From: CAZWZG01 sp964638245
GTDB lineage: Bacteria; Pseudomonadota; Alphaproteobacteria; Rhodobacterales; Rhodobacteraceae
Direction of reading: 5' to 3'
DNA: 17,476 nucleotides
Assembly (NCBI GenBank): GCA_964638245.1
Contig: CAZWZG010000053.1
Location: 1-17,476, forward strand
This document shows positions 14,787 to 17,476 of the stretch, piece after piece. The position numbers were made by a program, and so were the translations under genes. Every line of letters begins with the position of its first letter. Position 1 is the stretch's first letter. The notes below the pieces were generated by a model. It made no database searches. It was given only the letters and a program-made list of their open reading frames with translations, and was not told the origin of the DNA.

Positions 14787-14809
14787 GATAGAACACTTGC
14801 GGCTCTATC
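14787..14809 (-). promoter_or_regulatory. Inverted repeat in the mddA leader
   Basis: GATAGA (14787-14792) and TCTATC (14804-14809) form a 6-bp stem with an 11-nt loop, ending 17 nt before the mddA start codon and just upstream of its ribosome site. It could be an operator or an mRNA hairpin. No promoter of good quality was found in the 152-bp divergent region (14770-14921). Confidence 0.25.
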
Positions 14810-14921
14810 GAGGCCCCTTGTTGCCGATCGATGTCTTGGGATGTTTCAAAGGTTTCGCCCAAATTTCCCCGTATTTCAGCGCCACACTGGCGGAATTGGA
14901 AAAGATGCGGAGGTTTCCTCG

Positions 14922-15890
14922 ATGCGCATTCTTGCATACCGCCTTTATCGCCTACGCCGCCTGATTGTCGCGGCGATGATCTTGCCATTGCTCGTGGTCG
15001 GTCTGATCGCGCTGCTCAAAGGGCCTGCCGCCATGGCGTTTTTGCCTTTTGCGGTGCTTTTGCCGTTGGCCCATGTCCTGCGCTATCCCACCAGCTGGAT
15101 GGAGACCTTTGCGGTGTCCTTCACGCTATCGATACTGCTTGGGCTGGCCGGAACCATCGGCCCAGACGTGGGCACCGCTGGGCTCATAAGTCGAATGGTT
15201 GGCCTTGGGGTGCTTGGTTTCATCCTTTTCATGTTCTTTGTCACAGTCACGCCGAACCTTTTGGGGGTAGGGGCGTCCAAACCGATGACGGTGCGCGCCC
15301 GGCGCATCTCGACCCTTGATCCGGCCACATTGAAAGAAAAGATCGCGCTTTACCCCGGGCGCAAGGACGACAAGGTCATCTGCGGCCCGGCAGGCGACGA
15401 TGGCGTATTCGAGATCACCTACAAACACCGCATGGAAGGGTTTGCCGACTTTGCCTTCGACAGCAATGAGGTCAGCGATGAAGAGTTGCGCGACATGGGC
15501 TTCACCCGTACGCAGTTCGAAGAGATGACCGCAGAAGACCCCAGCGCGTTCAACGTGACGTTCAATGCGGTCGTCGTCGCCTCGACCCCGGAAACCCATG
15601 ACATCATTGCGATTGAGCCCCTTGGGACCGATACGACGGCCACGCGGTACACGTTCACGCCACGCAAATCAGGCAGCACCATCACCATGGAAGAGCGAAC
15701 GCCACCCATGGCGGGCGGGATGCGGTTCGGGTTCTGGCTGCAAGACTATATCGCGGACTTCCTCACCGATGAGGTGGACCGGGCCGAAGGGCGCGAGCAG
15801 CGAGCCAACCGCTTTACCGACCACGGCCAACTGATCGTGGATATTGCCAAGCTCTTTGTGCCGCGGATGGCGGAGGGCTCCACACAATAG
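14922..15890 (+). CDS. Undescribed four-span membrane protein with soluble C-terminal domain
   Basis: 322 residues, no family recognised. Spans at about 13-33, 36-53, 61-80 and 93-112 are preceded by a basic N terminus (YRLYRLRR), so the N terminus is likely cytoplasmic. The remaining ~200 residues are soluble with alternating beta-type segments (VFEITYKHRM, FNVTFNAVVVAS, ATRYTFTPRKSGSTITMEE) and end in a long helix (WLQDYIADFLTDEVDRAEG), reminiscent of an SRPBCC-type fold, though this is inference. The start is ATG 14922 with GGAGG at 14909-14913; the ribosome site sits in a small GAGG-TTT-CCTC hairpin. It is divergent from mddA and 67 nt upstream of the nitrilase gene, so it may be cotranscribed with the latter. 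Confidence 0.8.
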   Translation: MRILAYRLYRLRRLIVAAMILPLLVVGLIALLKGPAAMAFLPFAVLLPLAHVLRYPTSWMETFAVSFTLSILLGLAGTIGPDVGTAGLISRMVGLGVLGFILFMFFVTVTPNLLGVGASKPMTVRARRISTLDPATLKEKIALYPGRKDDKVICGPAGDDGVFEITYKHRMEGFADFAFDSNEVSDEELRDMGFTRTQFEEMTAEDPSAFNVTFNAVVVASTPETHDIIAIEPLGTDTTATRYTFTPRKSGSTITMEERTPPMAGGMRFGFWLQDYIADFLTDEVDRAEGREQRANRFTDHGQLIVDIAKLFVPRMAEGSTQ

Positions 15891-15957
15891 GGACGCGTTA
15901 ACCTTCCCGAAGACCAGAAAGTCCGGCTATCCTTGGCGCAACGACAAGGAGTGCGGA

Positions 15958-16911
15958 ATGCCTGAAACCTTCAAGATTGCAGCAATACAAGCCGCTTCCG
16001 TGCTTATGGACCGCGAGGCTTCAACGGCGAAGGCGTGTGCCTTGATCGCAGACGCGGCCAAGAAAGGCGCACGTCTCGCGGCGTTTGGCGAAAACTGGCT
16101 CCATGGCTACGGCGGCTATGGCTGGTCGCCCGTCGATGGCCCGGAATGGTGGGACTTTGCCGCCAAATTCAACGAAGAAGCCGTCGAGATACCGTCAAAG
16201 ACGACAGATGCGCTTTGCAAGGCGGCCAAGGACAATGACATCGACGTGGTGATCGGCGTTGTCGAGCGCGATGCCACGACAAAGGGCACTCTCTATTGCA
16301 CAGCGCTCATCATCGGGCGTGAGGGCGAAATCCTTGGAAAACACCGCAAGTTGAAGCCGACCGGTGCGGAGCGCGTCGAATGGGGTGAGAATGCCTCAGG
16401 CGACAGCCTTGTGGTTTACGATCGGGGATATGCCAAGATCAGCGCGCTGAACTGCTGGGAACACTTCATGGTGCTCCCGTCTTTCGCACTCATGGCGCAA
16501 GGCACGCAGATCCACGTGGCGCTTTGGCCCGGGCGTGAGCCGCCCGAAAAACCAAAAGCGCCCGAGGCGATGTGGCCGCGCCAGCACCTTATGTCCCGGG
16601 CGTTTGCCTCGGCAGGGGCGTGTTACGTGATGTGCGTCGGCGGATACCGCAGTGAAGCAGATATCCCCCAAGAAGGGCGCAAATGGACGCCGACATTCAC
16701 CGGTGACAGCGCGATCATCGACCCGCGAGGGGAAATCATCGAAGGTCCGTTGCACGATGAAGAGGGCATTCTGATCGCCGACGTTGACATGTCCCATGTC
16801 CGTGCCGCCAAGACCATCGTCGACAATGCGGGCCATTATTCCCGTCCGGATGTTTTCGAGTTGCGCGTCAATGGCCGCCTGGTTTTCGGAAACGATCAGG
16901 GCGGTCGATGA
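15958..16911 (+). CDS. Nitrilase-type carbon-nitrogen hydrolase
   Basis: 317 residues, cytoplasmic. The catalytic triad is visible: E45 in FGENWLHGYGGY, K131 in GKHRKLKPTGAER and C166 in ALNCWEHFMVLPSFAL. The CWEH sequence around the nucleophile and HRKLKPT are typical of true nitrilases (branch 1, nitrile to acid plus ammonia) rather than of amidases or omega-amidases. Substrate is not deducible; it is somewhat shorter than many nitrilases (about 340-370). The start at ATG 15958 is fixed by AAGGAG (15946-15951, 6-nt spacer). It lies just upstream of nuoB on the same strand, so read-through into nuoB is possible. Confidence 0.88.
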   Translation: MPETFKIAAIQAASVLMDREASTAKACALIADAAKKGARLAAFGENWLHGYGGYGWSPVDGPEWWDFAAKFNEEAVEIPSKTTDALCKAAKDNDIDVVIGVVERDATTKGTLYCTALIIGREGEILGKHRKLKPTGAERVEWGENASGDSLVVYDRGYAKISALNCWEHFMVLPSFALMAQGTQIHVALWPGREPPEKPKAPEAMWPRQHLMSRAFASAGACYVMCVGGYRSEADIPQEGRKWTPTFTGDSAIIDPRGEIIEGPLHDEEGILIADVDMSHVRAAKTIVDNAGHYSRPDVFELRVNGRLVFGNDQGGR

Positions 16912-17053
16912 TCCGCCCTTAGCCAAGGTGCGAAAGGACGGAATCAGGCCGCCATGTCGCGTTGCGTCCCTCTATGGCTTGGGCTACACATTCTTCAACA
17001 AAAGCGCATAAGCGCTGGAAAACGCGTAGCCACGTTTTGGGAGCCACTGCGAC

Positions 17054-17476
17054 ATGTCCATCGCCACCAGTCCGAATGCGGCAGGGGTTGATCGCGAAGC
17101 GACGACTGCCGCCCTGTCCAATGACCTTCAGGACAAGGGGTTTCTGGTCACATCATCGGAAAGCCTGATCAACTGGGCGCGCACCGGCTCGCTGCACTGG
17201 ATGACCTTTGGTCTGGCCTGTTGCGCGGTCGAGATGATGCACACCTCGATGCCACGATACGACGCCGAACGCTTCGGGATCGCGCCGCGCGCCTCCCCGC
17301 GCCAGTCCGACGTCATGATTGTAGCTGGCACGCTGACCAACAAGATGGCGCCCGCGCTCCGCAAGGTCTACGACCAAATGCCGGAGCCGCGCTGGGTCGT
17401 TTCCATGGGTAGCTGCGCCAACGGTGGCGGCTACTACCACTACTCTTACTCTGTTGTGCGCGGTTGCGACAGGATC
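17054..17476 (+). CDS. nuoB: NADH-quinone oxidoreductase subunit B (NuoB), 5' part
   Basis: 141 residues are visible before the window ends in frame; the full protein is usually about 175. It carries the N2 iron-sulfur cluster ligands: two Cys in LACCAVEMMH, one in MGSCANGGGYY and one to follow (VVRGCDRI contains the next conserved Cys region). It is a peripheral-arm subunit next to the quinone site. The start is ATG 17054; GGGAG lies 10-12 nt upstream, a little far. The 142 bp between nitrilase and nuoB contains a small hairpin AGCGC-ATAA-GCGCT (17003-17016) and only a weak promoter candidate (TTGCGT 16962-16967 and TACACA 16985-16990), so nuoB expression may depend on an unrecognised promoter or on read-through from the nitrilase gene. 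Confidence 0.97.
   Translation, partial: MSIATSPNAAGVDREATTAALSNDLQDKGFLVTSSESLINWARTGSLHWMTFGLACCAVEMMHTSMPRYDAERFGIAPRASPRQSDVMIVAGTLTNKMAPALRKVYDQMPEPRWVVSMGSCANGGGYYHYSYSVVRGCDRI

Noticed and set aside
14781..14921. 47-residue extension of the four-span protein
   Set aside because: The stretch looks non-coding, covers the divergent control region with mddA, and the ATG at 14922 has a good ribosome site.
13489..16997. TTCTTCA present just after nuoA and again before nuoB, as a possible target-site duplication flanking the inserted genes
   Set aside because: Seven bases is expected by chance at this distance, the flanks do not align further, and no transposase or inverted ends are present.

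Overview
The window looks like a chromosomal segment of a marine Rhodobacterales (Roseobacter-group) alphaproteobacterium. The evidence is GC-rich codon use, a DUF3422 protein, a gph gene divergent from a glmU-glmS pair, alphaproteobacterial NuoA and NuoB sequences, and two copies of an intergenic element of a type I recall as common in this group (TATTT, a short palindrome around CCA or GGCC, then GAAGAAGG). No tRNA, rRNA, CRISPR array, transposase, integrase or prophage gene was seen.

Left part (1-4.4 kb): the 3' end of a small exported protein gene, then DUF3422 and an M20D amidohydrolase that are probably cotranscribed. Convergent to them is moaA (molybdopterin cofactor biosynthesis), whose stop codon shares bases with the M20 stop. 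A lipoprotein gene follows, divergent from moaA.

Middle (4.4-11.4 kb): glmU-glmS on the minus strand, the UDP-GlcNAc supply for peptidoglycan and LPS, ending in a clear intrinsic terminator. Divergent from them is a gph-type HAD phosphatase, then a DegT-family PLP aminotransferase. Convergent to that is an RhlE-like DEAD-box RNA helicase that appears to start at TTG. A gene-free leader of about 340 bp follows.

Right part (11.4-17.5 kb): a translationally coupled trio (LprI-like DUF1311 protein, EcsC-family protein, four-helix membrane protein) leads into nuoA, the first complex I gene. nuoA is followed at once by a strong, bidirectional hairpin terminator, and nuoB begins only 3.57 kb further on. 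The interval holds an orphan, strongly structured intergenic segment with its own promoter-like sequence (candidate small RNA on the minus strand), a CtrA-type TTAA-N7-TTAAC site, an MddA-type methanethiol S-methyltransferase (makes dimethyl sulfide), a divergent undescribed membrane protein with a soluble C-terminal domain, and a nitrilase. The split nuoA/nuoB arrangement and the structured segment behind nuoA are the most unusual things in the window.
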